Source: Halomonas saccharevitans (lineage in GTDB: Bacteria > Pseudomonadota > Gammaproteobacteria > Pseudomonadales > Halomonadaceae). Taken from it: a DNA stretch of 64,000 nt. The first letter of the stretch is position 1; every line of letters starts with the position of its first letter. The notes beneath the pieces are model-generated. The model was given only the letters and a program-made list of their open reading frames with translations. It did no database searches and was not told the origin of the DNA. Below, one piece after another: positions 26,383-34,878 of the stretch. The stretch spans positions 28,000-91,999 of the forward strand of contig NZ_FPAQ01000010.1 of assembly GCF_900116405.1 (NCBI RefSeq), given 5' to 3'. The translations under genes and the position numbers were made by a program.

Positions 26383-27335
26383 GCCTGCGCATATCCCGAG
26401 CGGCGACCCTGGTCGCGACCCTGGCCCTCTCGCCGGCCGCCCTGGCCCAGGATGAGGGCGTCGAGCGCGACTATCAGATTCCGCTACCCGAGGCCCCCGA
26501 GGGCGAGGTGACCTTTACGCCGCCCCACGAGCGCGACCTGCCCGATAACCAGTACGGCGACATGGTGCGCCAGGGGCGCGATCTCTTCCTCAACACCCAG
26601 TCGCTGCGCGGCGAGTACGTCTTCAACGAGCAGAACTGCGCCAACTGCCACCTCGACGCCGGCCGCTTGGCCAACTCCGCGCCGATGTGGGCCTCCTTCG
26701 GCGTCTACCCGGCCTATCGTGGCAAGAACGACAAGGTGAACACCCTGGCCGAGCGGATCCAGGGCTGCTTTACCTACTCCATGAACGGCACGCCGCCGCC
26801 GACCGGTAGCGAGCCGCTGGTGGCCATGCAGACCTACCTGCACTGGATGTCGACCGGCGCGCCGATCAATGAGTCGCTGCCCGGCCGCGGCTATCCCAAG
26901 CTCGAGGAGGCCGAGCAGGCGCCCGACCGCGCGCGGGGCGCCGAGGTCTATGCCGCGCAGTGCGCGGTCTGCCACGGCGACGAGGGCCAGGGCCAGAAGG
27001 TCGGTGAGCGGCAGGTCTTCCCGCCGCTGTGGGGCGACGGCGCCTATAACTGGGGCGCCGGCATGCACCGGGTGAATACCGCGGCCAACTTCATTAAGGC
27101 CAACATGCCGCTGGGCAAGCCCTACTCGCTCAGCGACCAGCAGGCCTGGGACGTGGCGGCATTCATCAACAGCCACGAGCGCCCCCAGGATCCGCGTCGC
27201 CGCACCCTGGAGACCCTGGAGGAGACCGACGCGACCTTCCATAACCACCACGGCTACTACGGGGACGAGATCGACGGCCATCGCCTGGGCGACCACGCCG
27301 ACTTCGGCGAGAACCCGCGGCCCCTCGACGGCTGA
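26379..27335 (+). CDS. TsdA-like dihaem thiosulfate dehydrogenase / tetrathionate reductase
   Basis: A 318-residue exported cytochrome with two CxxCH motifs: CANCH at 87-91 and CAVCH at 195-199. Between them lies QGCFTYSMNG with Cys130, the position of the unusual cysteine haem ligand that marks TsdA (39 residues after the first haem His, close to the 43 of the Allochromatium enzyme). Met243 in KANMP is a candidate ligand of haem 2. TsdA interconverts thiosulfate and tetrathionate in the periplasm. It is the last gene of the four-gene coupled operon and is followed by a hairpin and a 25-bp tandem repeat. Confidence 0.86.
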   Translation: MSLRISRAATLVATLALSPAALAQDEGVERDYQIPLPEAPEGEVTFTPPHERDLPDNQYGDMVRQGRDLFLNTQSLRGEYVFNEQNCANCHLDAGRLANSAPMWASFGVYPAYRGKNDKVNTLAERIQGCFTYSMNGTPPPTGSEPLVAMQTYLHWMSTGAPINESLPGRGYPKLEEAEQAPDRARGAEVYAAQCAVCHGDEGQGQKVGERQVFPPLWGDGAYNWGAGMHRVNTAANFIKANMPLGKPYSLSDQQAWDVAAFINSHERPQDPRRRTLETLEETDATFHNHHGYYGDEIDGHRLGDHADFGENPRPLDG

Positions 27336-27356
27336 ACCCAGCCACCGCGCGAACGT

Positions 27357-27390
27357 AGCGGGCCCCGCTGCCATGGTAGCGGGGCCCGTT
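27357..27390 (+). terminator. Hairpin terminator after the TsdA-like gene
   Basis: AGCGGGCCCCGCT pairs with AGCGGGGCCCGTT over 13 positions (one G-T wobble), 8-base loop. Only a broken T-run (GTTGTGTCT) follows. The right arm is the first unit of the tandem repeat described separately. Confidence 0.6.
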
Positions 27391-27461
27391 GTGTCTGAGG
27401 GAGCAGGGGCCCGTTGTGTCTAAGAGAGCAGGGGCCCGTTGCGTCCAGTGCAGTAGGGGCT
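27381..27461 (+). repeat. 25-bp tandem repeat, three units plus a partial
   Basis: Units at 27381-27405, 27406-27430 and 27431-27455 each begin GGGGCCCGTTG(T/C)GTC; units 1 and 2 differ at two positions, unit 3 diverges in its second half, and GGGGCT starts a fourth. The unit contains the descending arm of the preceding terminator, so several alternative hairpins with 27357-27369 are possible. It lies between convergent genes. Confidence 0.8.
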
Positions 27462-27472
27462 AGAGACGCCGA

Positions 27473-28231
27473 TCAGGGGCGCGGCGAGCCCATCATCTCG
27501 ATCAGACGGTCTTCCTGGGGGGCGCCCTGCACCTGCTCCAGGCGGCCGTCGTCGCGGCGATAGTAGGTGGTCGGGGTGGCCATCAGCCCCAGGCCCTCGA
27601 AGCGCTGGTTGTTGGCCCGCACCTGCTCCTCGATCTCGCGCGGCTGCGCGGCGGCCTCGATGCCGCTGTCGCTCTGCTGATGCGCCTGTAGCGCCCGGGC
27701 GGGGTCGTCGGCGCCCAGCAGGGCGGCGGCCTTGGCGGGGCTGTCGCTTTTCAGGATGCCGACCATGATATGGCGCAGCTGCACCCGGCCGGCCTCCACC
27801 CAGGGACGGCTCTGGGCGTGGAAGCGCTCGCAGTAGGGGCAGTTGGGGTCGGTGAAGGTGTAGAGGATGCGCTCGGCGTCCGGGTCGCCATCGGCGATCC
27901 AATGGCTCTGCTCGAGCGCCTGCCACACCTCGGCCTCCTGGGCGCTGCGCACGTGCTTGTCCAGCGGAGCGGCGGAGAGATCCTCGCCCTGGGCGTCGAT
28001 CAGGGTGCCGACCACCGCGTGCTCGCCGTCCGGGGTGAGGTAGACGGCCATCTCGCGGCCGCGGTGGCTGGCGGCGAAGCCGTCGAGGCCCCCCGGCGCC
28101 TCGAAGCGGGCATGGACCTCCAGGCCCTCGTCCACCAGGGCCTGGATCGGGGCCGGCCAGGAGGTGTCGGCGGAAAGCGTCGTGGCGGCGGTCAGGGAAA
28201 GCAGGCCGATCGTCAGGGAGAGGGTTCGCAT
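27473..28231 (-). CDS. dsbG: DsbG/DsbC-like periplasmic thiol:disulfide interchange protein
   Basis: A 252-residue protein: signal peptide (MRTLSLTIGLLSLTAATTLSA), an N-terminal dimerisation part, then a thioredoxin fold with FTDPNCPYCERF (CPYC active site) and the cis-Pro loop MATPTTYY. GWELR-like residues seen upstream are outside the real start; ATG at 28231 gives the signal peptide. DsbG protects single cysteines from sulfenylation and DsbC isomerises disulfides. It faces the sulfur island convergently and may look after its cysteine-rich periplasmic proteins. Confidence 0.88.
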   Translation of the reverse strand: MRTLSLTIGLLSLTAATTLSADTSWPAPIQALVDEGLEVHARFEAPGGLDGFAASHRGREMAVYLTPDGEHAVVGTLIDAQGEDLSAAPLDKHVRSAQEAEVWQALEQSHWIADGDPDAERILYTFTDPNCPYCERFHAQSRPWVEAGRVQLRHIMVGILKSDSPAKAAALLGADDPARALQAHQQSDSGIEAAAQPREIEEQVRANNQRFEGLGLMATPTTYYRRDDGRLEQVQGAPQEDRLIEMMGSPRP

Positions 28232-28342
28232 CGCGATGTCCTTGTGAAGCGCTGTCTTCGAATGATGTCGTGAGGGCATGTCGTTGGGGCTGACGAGGGG
28301 ACTCGCGCCGGGCCCCCGAAGTTCCCATCCTGACACGCCGGC

Positions 28343-28358
28343 ATTAGCCGTGAATTAA
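28343..28358. promoter_or_regulatory. ATTAG-N6-ATTAA repeat between the dsbG-like and PCuAC genes
   Basis: ATTAG (28343-28347) and ATTAA (28354-28358) repeat with the same 11-bp period as the CTTAA-N6-CTTAA box at 23549, and read TTAAT-N6-CTAAT on the minus strand. It lies about 112 bases before each of the divergent genes. A weaker copy of the same regulator site is possible. Confidence 0.25.
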
Positions 28359-28473
28359 TCGTGTGGTCGTCAGGCGGGGCGAGATGCCGCATCCCGCTCG
28401 CCGGCGGCGCCATGGCAGGATAGGGTCGTTGCCTGACCCGACTGCCGTTTTCTGACTGCTGGAGTCCATCGCC

Positions 28474-28971
28474 ATGCGCCTTTCCGCCCGTCCGTTGTTG
28501 CTGCGCTCTCTTCTCTCCTTGCCGCTCTCCCTGTCGCTGCTTGCCGCCGCCGCCCAGGCCGACTCCCTCAGCGTCGAGGACGCGCACGTGCGCGCCGTGC
28601 CGCCCGGCTCGCCCACCACCGCCGCCTTCATGACGCTGACCAACCCGGGCGAGACGGACCTGGCGCTGGTCGGGGGCGCCTCGCCGCTGGCCGGCCACCT
28701 GGAGCTGCACAACCACGTAATGGTCGACGGCGTGATGCAGATGCGTCGGGTCGAGGCGATTCCGCTGCCTGCCGGCGAGACCGTGCGGCTGGCGCCGGGA
28801 GGCTGGCACCTGATGATGTTCGAGCTGGCGGCGACCCCGGCCGAGGGCGAGCGCGTCGAGCTGACCCTGACCCTTGATAGCGGCGAGTCCCTGACCTTGG
28901 AGGCGCCGGTCCAGCGGGTGCAGCCGATGGAGATGAAGGGGGGCGAGAAGGGCGCCCACTCGGGCCACTGA
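28474..28971 (+). CDS. PCu(A)C-family periplasmic copper chaperone
   Basis: A 165-residue protein with a signal peptide (SLPLSLSLLAAAAQA) and the DUF461/PCuAC fold. The copper(I) ligands fit the H-x(n)-M-x21-H-x-M type: HNHVMVDGVMQM, then GGWHLMMF. The C-terminus MEMKGGEKGAHSGH adds further Met/His. It delivers copper to the CuA or CuB sites of haem-copper oxidases. It stands alone. Confidence 0.92.
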   Translation: MRLSARPLLLRSLLSLPLSLSLLAAAAQADSLSVEDAHVRAVPPGSPTTAAFMTLTNPGETDLALVGGASPLAGHLELHNHVMVDGVMQMRRVEAIPLPAGETVRLAPGGWHLMMFELAATPAEGERVELTLTLDSGESLTLEAPVQRVQPMEMKGGEKGAHSGH

Positions 28972-29179
28972 CGGGGTCACTATCGCCCCGTCGAGCGGCG
29001 CCTGATCGCCGTGTGGAGCGGATCCGGGCCATCCGCCTGAGGCGTCGTGAGGGCGCTTCGCCGTCGTCGCGTTCCGGGGTGCATGACCCCGGGCCCCGCC
29101 CGTGGTGGAGCGCTGGGCGCTCTGCCCGTGAACCGTTACAATGCGGCGACAGCCTCTTATCGACGTCGGGTTTCCCCCT

Positions 29180-29665
29180 ATGCATTGCCCCTTCTGTGGC
29201 GCCAACGACACGCGCGTGACCGATTCCCGCCTGGTGGCCGAGGGCGACCAGGTTCGGCGGCGTCGGCAGTGCGCCGCCTGCAGCGAGCGCTTCACCACCT
29301 ACGAGACCGCCGAGCTCGTGATGCCGCGGGTGATCAAGTCCGACGGCACCCGCGAGGTGTTCGATCAGGGCAAGCTACGCGCCGGCATGCTGCGTGCCCT
29401 GGAGAAGCGTCCGGTCAGCGCCGAGTCGATCGAGGCGGCCGTGGAGCGTATCCGCCAGCACCTGCGGGCCCGCGGCGAGCGCGAGATCCATGCCCGGGAC
29501 ATCGGCGAGGAGGTCATGCAGGCCCTCAAGCGCCTCGATCAGATCGCCTATATCCGCTTCGCCTCGGTCTACCGCCGCTTCCAGGACATCGATGAGTTCC
29601 GCGCCGAGATCGATCGCCTGGCCCAGGAGCCCGGCTTTCCCGACGACCCTGCCGGAGGGCGCTGA
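29180..29665 (+). CDS. nrdR: Transcriptional repressor NrdR
   Basis: A 161-residue ATP-cone repressor of ribonucleotide reductase genes. Zinc ribbon [17 protein letters not shown] ... CAACSERF, then the ATP-cone ([28 protein letters not shown]). ATG at 29180 gives the standard N-terminus. A TACAAT box lies at 29137-29142. Its stop overlaps the ribD start by one base, the usual nrdR-ribD coupling. Confidence 0.97.
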   Translation: MHCPFCGANDTRVTDSRLVAEGDQVRRRRQCAACSERFTTYETAELVMPRVIKSDGTREVFDQGKLRAGMLRALEKRPVSAESIEAAVERIRQHLRARGEREIHARDIGEEVMQALKRLDQIAYIRFASVYRRFQDIDEFRAEIDRLAQEPGFPDDPAGGR

Positions 29666-30801
29666 TGACCGAACCGACCCTGGCCGAGACCTGGATGGCG
29701 CGCGCCCTGAAACTGGCCGAGCGTGGCCGCTACACCACCGACCCCAACCCCCGGGTGGGCTGCGTGCTGGTCAAGGGCGAGCGGGTGGTCGGTGAGGGCT
29801 GGCACGAGCGGGCCGGCGACCCCCACGCCGAGGTCCATGCCCTGCGGGCGGCGGGGGAGGCCGCCCGTGGTGCGACCGCCTATGTGACCCTGGAGCCCTG
29901 CTCCCATCAGGGGCGCACCGGCCCCTGCGCCCTGGCGCTGGTCGAGGCCGGGGTGGCGCGCGTCATGGTGGCCATGCAGGACCCCAATCCCCAGGTGGCC
30001 GGCCGGGGCATCGCCCTGCTGCGCGACGCCGGCATCGAGGTCGAGGTGGGTGTGCTGGAGGACGAGGCGCTGGCACTCAATCCCGGCTTCGTGATGCGCA
30101 TGTCCCACGGCCGGCCCTTCGTGCGCCTGAAGATGGCCATGAGCCTGGATGGCCGCACCGCCATGCGCTCCGGCGAGTCTCAGTGGATCACCGGCCCCCA
30201 GGCGCGTCGCGAGGTCCAGCGCCTGCGCGCGCGATCCAGCGTCGTGCTGACCGGGGTCGAATCAATCATCTTCGACAACGCCCGGCTAACCGTGCGTGCC
30301 GAACAGCTGGCGCTGCCCGATGGCGAGGTGATCGCCGCCCGCCAGCCGCTGCGCGTGGTGGTGGATTCGCGCCTGCGCCTGCCCCTGGCGGCGGCCTGCC
30401 TGCGCGAGCCCGGCCGCACCCTGGTGGCGACCCTCGCCGAGCACGACGCCGAACGGCGCGAGCGGCTCGAAGAGGCCGGCGCCGAGGTGGTGGCGATGCC
30501 GGCGGGCCATGACGGCCGGGTCGACCTCGACGCCCTGCTGCATCACCTGGCCGAGGCGGAGCAGGCCAACGAGGTGCTGCTCGAGACCGGGGCGACGCTC
30601 GCCGGCGCCGTGCTCGAGGCGAACCTGATCGACGAGATGCAGCTGTTCGTCGCGCCGACCCTGCTCGGCGGCGAGGCGCGCCCGCTCTTCGCGCTGCCGG
30701 GTCTGTCGCTGATGGCTCAGCAGAAGGGCCTCGAGATCCTCGACATCCGTGCCGTGGGTCAGGACTGGCGCATCACCGCAAGGCCTAGGCGTCGCACCTA
30801 A
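29665..30801 (+). CDS. ribD: Bifunctional riboflavin biosynthesis deaminase/reductase RibD
   Basis: A 378-residue enzyme performing the second and third steps of riboflavin synthesis. The deaminase domain (about 1-145) has zinc motifs HAEVHAL and EPCSHQGRTGPC; the reductase domain (about 148-370) has KMAMSLDGRTAM, GVESIIFDNARLT and ETGATLAGAVLE. It is linked to nrdR upstream and followed by a 315-base gap before ribB rather than by ribE. Confidence 0.97.
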   Translation: MTEPTLAETWMARALKLAERGRYTTDPNPRVGCVLVKGERVVGEGWHERAGDPHAEVHALRAAGEAARGATAYVTLEPCSHQGRTGPCALALVEAGVARVMVAMQDPNPQVAGRGIALLRDAGIEVEVGVLEDEALALNPGFVMRMSHGRPFVRLKMAMSLDGRTAMRSGESQWITGPQARREVQRLRARSSVVLTGVESIIFDNARLTVRAEQLALPDGEVIAARQPLRVVVDSRLRLPLAAACLREPGRTLVATLAEHDAERRERLEEAGAEVVAMPAGHDGRVDLDALLHHLAEAEQANEVLLETGATLAGAVLEANLIDEMQLFVAPTLLGGEARPLFALPGLSLMAQQKGLEILDIRAVGQDWRITARPRRRT

Positions 30802-31116
30802 CGCCGCAGAATTACCAAGCGAGAGGCGCCGAGAGCAGGGCGTAGAGGGGGTCCGAGGACCAGGGACGGCCGAGGTAGCGTACAGGGAGGTATTCACAGC
30901 GCCCCCTCGAAGCCTGTTGTCGGCATAGCCTCGAGCGGCTCGGTCGTCGCTGCCGCCTAGGCCATACTGGCGCTCGTCGACTCGCCACGGCTGCTATCTA
31001 CTGGCGCCCACCGACGCGCCACGGTACCCTGACGCGGTTTCGAGGTGGCGACGCCGGAGGGCGACCCGATCGTCGCGGGACCGCGACGGCCACCACGCTG
31101 AATCAATGGAGACTCC
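30802..31116 (+). other. Intergenic region between ribD and the ribB-type gene
   Basis: 315 bases with no supportable reading frame. I searched for an FMN riboswitch (the GGGTGAAATTCCC-type core) and did not find one. Several short GC-rich inverted stretches exist, none followed by a T-run. No riboflavin synthase alpha-chain gene is present here, where many relatives carry one. Confidence 0.6.
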
Positions 31117-32280
31117 ATGGTGCACTCCTCATCCGGGGGCCTGGCCCCTATCGAAGAACTGGTCGAGGACATTCGTCAGGGCAAGATGGTCATCCTGATG
31201 GATGACGAGGATCGCGAGAACGAAGGCGACATCATCATGGCCGCCGAGAAGGTCGAGGCCGAGCACATCAACTTCATGGCGCGCCACGCCAGGGGGCTGA
31301 TCTGCCTGCCGATGACCCGCGAGCGCTGCGAGCGTCTCCAGCTGCCGCTGATGGTGCGCGACAACGGCTCCGGCTTCGGGACCAAGTTCACCCTCTCCAT
31401 CGAGGCCGCCGAGGGGGTGACCACCGGCATCTCCGCCGCCGACCGCGCGCGCACCGTGCGTGCGGCGGTCGCCCGCGACGCCAAGGCCGGCGACATCGTC
31501 CAGCCCGGCCACATCTTCCCGCTGATGGCCGAGCCCGGCGGCGTGCTGCGCCGCGCCGGCCACACCGAGGCGGCCTGCGACCTCTCGGCGCTGGCCGGGC
31601 TCGATCCCAGCGGCGTGATCTGCGAGGTGATGAACGAGGACGGCAGCATGGCGCGTCGCGCCGAGCTCGAGCGCTTCGCCGTCGAGCACGGCCTGAAGAT
31701 GGGCACCATCGCCGACCTGATCCACTATCGCATCCACAACGAGCAGACCGTGCAGCCGGTGGAGTCGAGCCCGGTCGAGACCGCCTTCGGCGAGCTCAAC
31801 CTGCACGTCTTCCGCGACAGCATCCAGGGCGCCCATCACCTGGCGCTGGTCAAGGGGCACCCGCATCCCGAGGCCCTGACCACGGTGCGCGTGCACCTGG
31901 CCAACGTGATGCGCGACCTGCTGGCCCTGCAGAAGGGCGACCGGCCGAGCTGGACCGCCCAGCAGGCGCTGGCCGAAGTAGCCGACGCCGAGCACGGCGT
32001 CTTCGTGCTGCTCGACGATGGCCGCCCGCACCAGGACCTTCACGACCTGCTCGAGGTGTTCCTCGAGCGCCGTCGAGCGCCGCGCACCAGCGATTCCGAC
32101 GGCGCCGGTAACTACCTGACCATCGGCACTGGCTCGCAGATTCTGCGGCACCTGGGCGTCGGCAAGATGCGCCTGCTGAGCTCGCCCTGGAAGTTCTCCG
32201 CCCTCTCCGGCTTCGACCTCGAGGTGGTGGAGCGCCTGGAACCCGGCGAGCCCGTGCCCAGCGAACAGCGCGACGATTGA
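31117..32280 (+). CDS. ribB: 3,4-dihydroxy-2-butanone 4-phosphate synthase fused to a degenerate GTP cyclohydrolase II domain (RibBX type)
   Basis: A 387-residue protein. The RibB half (about 1-210) is complete: [16 protein letters not shown]-like block [43 protein letters not shown]. The second half (about 215-375) keeps the GCHII frame ([40 protein letters not shown]) but lacks the zinc cysteines of the SECLTGDxxGSxRCDCG motif and the GRGIGL loop. It therefore cannot be an active RibA. The first reaction must be supplied by another ribA elsewhere. Confidence 0.95.
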   Translation: MVHSSSGGLAPIEELVEDIRQGKMVILMDDEDRENEGDIIMAAEKVEAEHINFMARHARGLICLPMTRERCERLQLPLMVRDNGSGFGTKFTLSIEAAEGVTTGISAADRARTVRAAVARDAKAGDIVQPGHIFPLMAEPGGVLRRAGHTEAACDLSALAGLDPSGVICEVMNEDGSMARRAELERFAVEHGLKMGTIADLIHYRIHNEQTVQPVESSPVETAFGELNLHVFRDSIQGAHHLALVKGHPHPEALTTVRVHLANVMRDLLALQKGDRPSWTAQQALAEVADAEHGVFVLLDDGRPHQDLHDLLEVFLERRRAPRTSDSDGAGNYLTIGTGSQILRHLGVGKMRLLSSPWKFSALSGFDLEVVERLEPGEPVPSEQRDD

Positions 32281-32364
32281 CGCCGCGCCCGCCTTCATCA
32301 TGACGGCATGGCTGCGGCCATGCCTCCGGACCCTTTAGCACCGGATCTTTCAGGACACAGAACC

Positions 32365-32865
32365 ATGCAACCGATTTCCCAAGTCGAAGGCAGCTTCGTC
32401 GACGTCGACGGCCGCTACGTGATCGTCGTCGGCCGCTTCAACCATCACGTGGTGGATAGCCTGGTCGAGGGCGCCGTGGACAGCCTGGTGCGCCACGGCG
32501 TGGATAGCGAGAACATCGACATCGTCCACGTGCCCGGTGCCTGGGAACTGCCGCTGGCGATCAAGCGCGTGCTGCAGGTAGCCCGCCCCGACGCGGTGCT
32601 CGCCCTGGGCGCGGTGATTCGCGGCGGCACCCCTCACTTCGAGTACGTGGCCGGCGGCTGCAACACCGCCATGGGCAACCTGCAGCTCGAGTTCGACACC
32701 CCCGTGGCCAACGGCGTACTGACCGTGGAGTCCATCGAACAGGCCATCGAGCGCGCCGGCACCAAGGCCGGCAACAAGGGCGCCGAGGCGGCCATGGCGG
32801 CCATGGAGATGGTCTCGCTGCTGCGCTGCTTCGGCGACGATGCCGACGCCGGGGGTGAGGCATGA
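32365..32865 (+). CDS. ribH: 6,7-dimethyl-8-ribityllumazine synthase
   Basis: A 166-residue lumazine synthase joining the products of the RibD branch and RibB. Motifs: [74 protein letters not shown] at 32365 is the family start; an ATG at 32308 is in the intergenic space. It overlaps nusB by four bases. Confidence 0.97.
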   Translation: MQPISQVEGSFVDVDGRYVIVVGRFNHHVVDSLVEGAVDSLVRHGVDSENIDIVHVPGAWELPLAIKRVLQVARPDAVLALGAVIRGGTPHFEYVAGGCNTAMGNLQLEFDTPVANGVLTVESIEQAIERAGTKAGNKGAEAAMAAMEMVSLLRCFGDDADAGGEA

Positions 32866-33365
32866 GCGGCGAGCGGACGCGGGCGCCCTCGAAGGCGCAG
32901 CAGTCGCGCCATGCGGCCCGTGAGCTGGCCGTCCAGGGTCTCTACCAGTGGCAGATGACCGGCAAGTCGATCACCGCCGTGGAGGCGGAGTTCCGCAGCC
33001 AGGTGGCCGATGACGACCTCGAGGATCACGAGAACTGGCACAAGGTCATGGAGATCGCCGACCTGGCGCTCTTCCATGAGCTGCTGCACAACGTGGCCCG
33101 CGACCGCCAGGCCCTCGATGCCTCCATCGCGCCGCTGCTCGATCGCCGCCTCGAGGATCTCGATCCCATTGAGCTTGCGATCCTGCGCCTGGGCGCCTAC
33201 GAGCTCTCCAAGCGCCCCGAGGTGCCGTACCGCGCGGTGATCACCGAGGGTGTCGAACTCGCCAAGTCCTTCGGGGCCACGGACGGACACAAGTACGTCA
33301 ACGGCATCCTCGACAAGCTTGCCGGGCGGCTGCGGTCCGCCGAGGTCACCGCTCGCCGCCGCTGA
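32862..33365 (+). CDS. nusB: Transcription antitermination factor NusB
   Basis: A 167-residue all-helical RNA-binding protein that, with NusE, loads on boxA RNA for rRNA antitermination. [19 protein letters not shown] at the N-terminus and [48 protein letters not shown] match the family. It is placed in the conserved ribH-nusB-thiL-pgpA order. Confidence 0.97.
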   Translation: MSGERTRAPSKAQQSRHAARELAVQGLYQWQMTGKSITAVEAEFRSQVADDDLEDHENWHKVMEIADLALFHELLHNVARDRQALDASIAPLLDRRLEDLDPIELAILRLGAYELSKRPEVPYRAVITEGVELAKSFGATDGHKYVNGILDKLAGRLRSAEVTARRR

Positions 33366-33376
33366 AGGCCTGCCCG

Positions 33377-34336
33377 ATGCACAGCGAATTCGAACTCATC
33401 ACCCGCTACTTCACGCCCGACCCGCCCGGCCCGGAAGCCGGCGTGAGCCTGGGCGTGGGTGACGACTGCACGCTGCTGGCGCCGACCCCGGGCGAGCGGC
33501 TGGCGGTCAGCGTCGATACGTCGGTCGCCGGGATCCACTTCCCCGAGGCGGCCCCGGCCGCGGCGATCGGTCACCGGGCGCTGGCGGTCAGCCTGAGTGA
33601 TCTCGCCGCCATGGGCGCCCGCGCCCGCTGGTGCCTGATGTCGCTGACCCTGCCGGCAGCGGACGACGGCCCCTGGCTGGCGGATTTCGCCCGCGGCTTC
33701 CATGCGCTCTGCGACGCCACCGACACCGCCCTGGTGGGCGGCGACGTCACCCGCGGCGAGCTTTCCATCGGCGTGACGGTGATGGGGGAGGTGCCGCCCG
33801 AGCAGGCGCTGACCCGCAGCGGCGCGCGGTCGGGCGACGTGCTGGCGGTCACCGGAGCGCTGGGCGGCGGTGCCGGTGGGTTGGCCCTGTGGCAGCGCGG
33901 CGAGCGGGATCTCGCCCATCCGCTGCTCGTCCGCTACCTGCATCCGCTGCCGCGTCTCGCGGCGGGTCACGCCCTGCGTGGCCTGGCGAGCGCCGCCATC
34001 GACGTCTCCGACGGCCTGCTGGCCGACCTGGGTCACGTGCTCGAGTGCTCCGGCGTCGGCGCCGAACTGACGCCAGAGGCGCTGCCGCTGGCCGAGGGGC
34101 TGGTGGCCGCGCTCGGCGAGCGGGACGCCCTGGCGGCAGGGCTTCACGGCGGCGACGACTACGAGCTGCTGGTGGCCCTGCCGCCGGAGCATTTCGCCAC
34201 GGCGCATGGCCGACTGGCCGAGCGGGGCCTGGCGCTGACCGAGATCGGCCGGCTGGTCGAGACGCCGGGCATTCGCGGCGTGGCCCTCAATGGCGAGCGC
34301 GGCTGGCAGCACTTTTCGACGGGCGGTACCTCATGA
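33377..34336 (+). CDS. thiL: Thiamine-monophosphate kinase
   Basis: A 319-residue kinase making thiamine diphosphate from thiamine monophosphate. MHSEFELITRYF, GVGDDCTLLAPTPGE, SVDTSVAGIHFP, HRALAVSLSDLAAMGA (the Asp cluster for Mg-ATP) and LHGGDDYELLVALP are all present. It overlaps pgpA by four bases. Confidence 0.97.
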   Translation: MHSEFELITRYFTPDPPGPEAGVSLGVGDDCTLLAPTPGERLAVSVDTSVAGIHFPEAAPAAAIGHRALAVSLSDLAAMGARARWCLMSLTLPAADDGPWLADFARGFHALCDATDTALVGGDVTRGELSIGVTVMGEVPPEQALTRSGARSGDVLAVTGALGGGAGGLALWQRGERDLAHPLLVRYLHPLPRLAAGHALRGLASAAIDVSDGLLADLGHVLECSGVGAELTPEALPLAEGLVAALGERDALAAGLHGGDDYELLVALPPEHFATAHGRLAERGLALTEIGRLVETPGIRGVALNGERGWQHFSTGGTS

Positions 34337-34806
34337 ACCAGGCTCCTGCCAGCGTCTGGCGACGCCCGGTGCACTTCCTGGCCTTTGGCCTGGGCAGTGG
34401 CACCGTACCCTTCGCCCCCGGCACCTTCGGCACCCTGGCCGCCATCCCCTTCTACTGGCTGATGTCCGAGCTGCCGCTGGGCTGGTACCTGGGCCTGGTG
34501 GCGGTGACCTTCCTGTGGGGCATCTGGCTCTGCGACAAGACGTCCCACGACCTGGGCGTCCACGATCACTCCGGCATCGTCTGGGACGAGTTCGTCGGCT
34601 ACTGGCTGACCATGGCCGCCGTGCCCTTCTCCTGGGAGGCGGCGCTGTGGGGGTTCGCGGTGTTTCGCGTCTTCGACGTCTTCAAGCCCTGGCCGATCCG
34701 CTGGGCGGATCGCCGGGTCGCCGGCGGCTTCGGCATCATGATCGACGATGTCCTCGCCGCGGCCTACGCATGGAGTACCATGCACCTGTGGTTCTGGCTC
34801 CACTGA
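34333..34806 (+). CDS. pgpA: Phosphatidylglycerophosphatase A
   Basis: A 157-residue inner-membrane phosphatase that removes the phosphate from phosphatidylglycerophosphate. FGLGSGTVPFAPGTFGTLAA, HDHSGIVWDEFVGYW and FDVFKPWPIRWAD...GIMIDDVLAA are the family blocks; three to four hydrophobic helices. It is coupled to thiL. Confidence 0.96.
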   Translation: MNQAPASVWRRPVHFLAFGLGSGTVPFAPGTFGTLAAIPFYWLMSELPLGWYLGLVAVTFLWGIWLCDKTSHDLGVHDHSGIVWDEFVGYWLTMAAVPFSWEAALWGFAVFRVFDVFKPWPIRWADRRVAGGFGIMIDDVLAAAYAWSTMHLWFWLH

Positions 34807-34878
34807 GTCGACGCGCTCGAGGGCTCCTTACTCGCGGCGCGCCGCAGTGGCCCGGATACGGCGCGGACAAGGAAGGCC

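Noticed and set aside
15642..27335. Genomic island acquired as a unit by transfer
   Set aside because: Genes have the same high GC and codon style as the flanks, and there is no integrase, tRNA or direct repeat at the borders; only the promoters are AT-rich.
27381..27461. Short CRISPR array
   Set aside because: The units are directly contiguous without spacers and include a terminator arm; no cas gene is nearby.
30802..31116. Possible FMN riboswitch before the ribB-type gene
   Set aside because: The conserved FMN aptamer core and its flanking motifs are not present, and there is no terminator or sequestering hairpin near the start codon.
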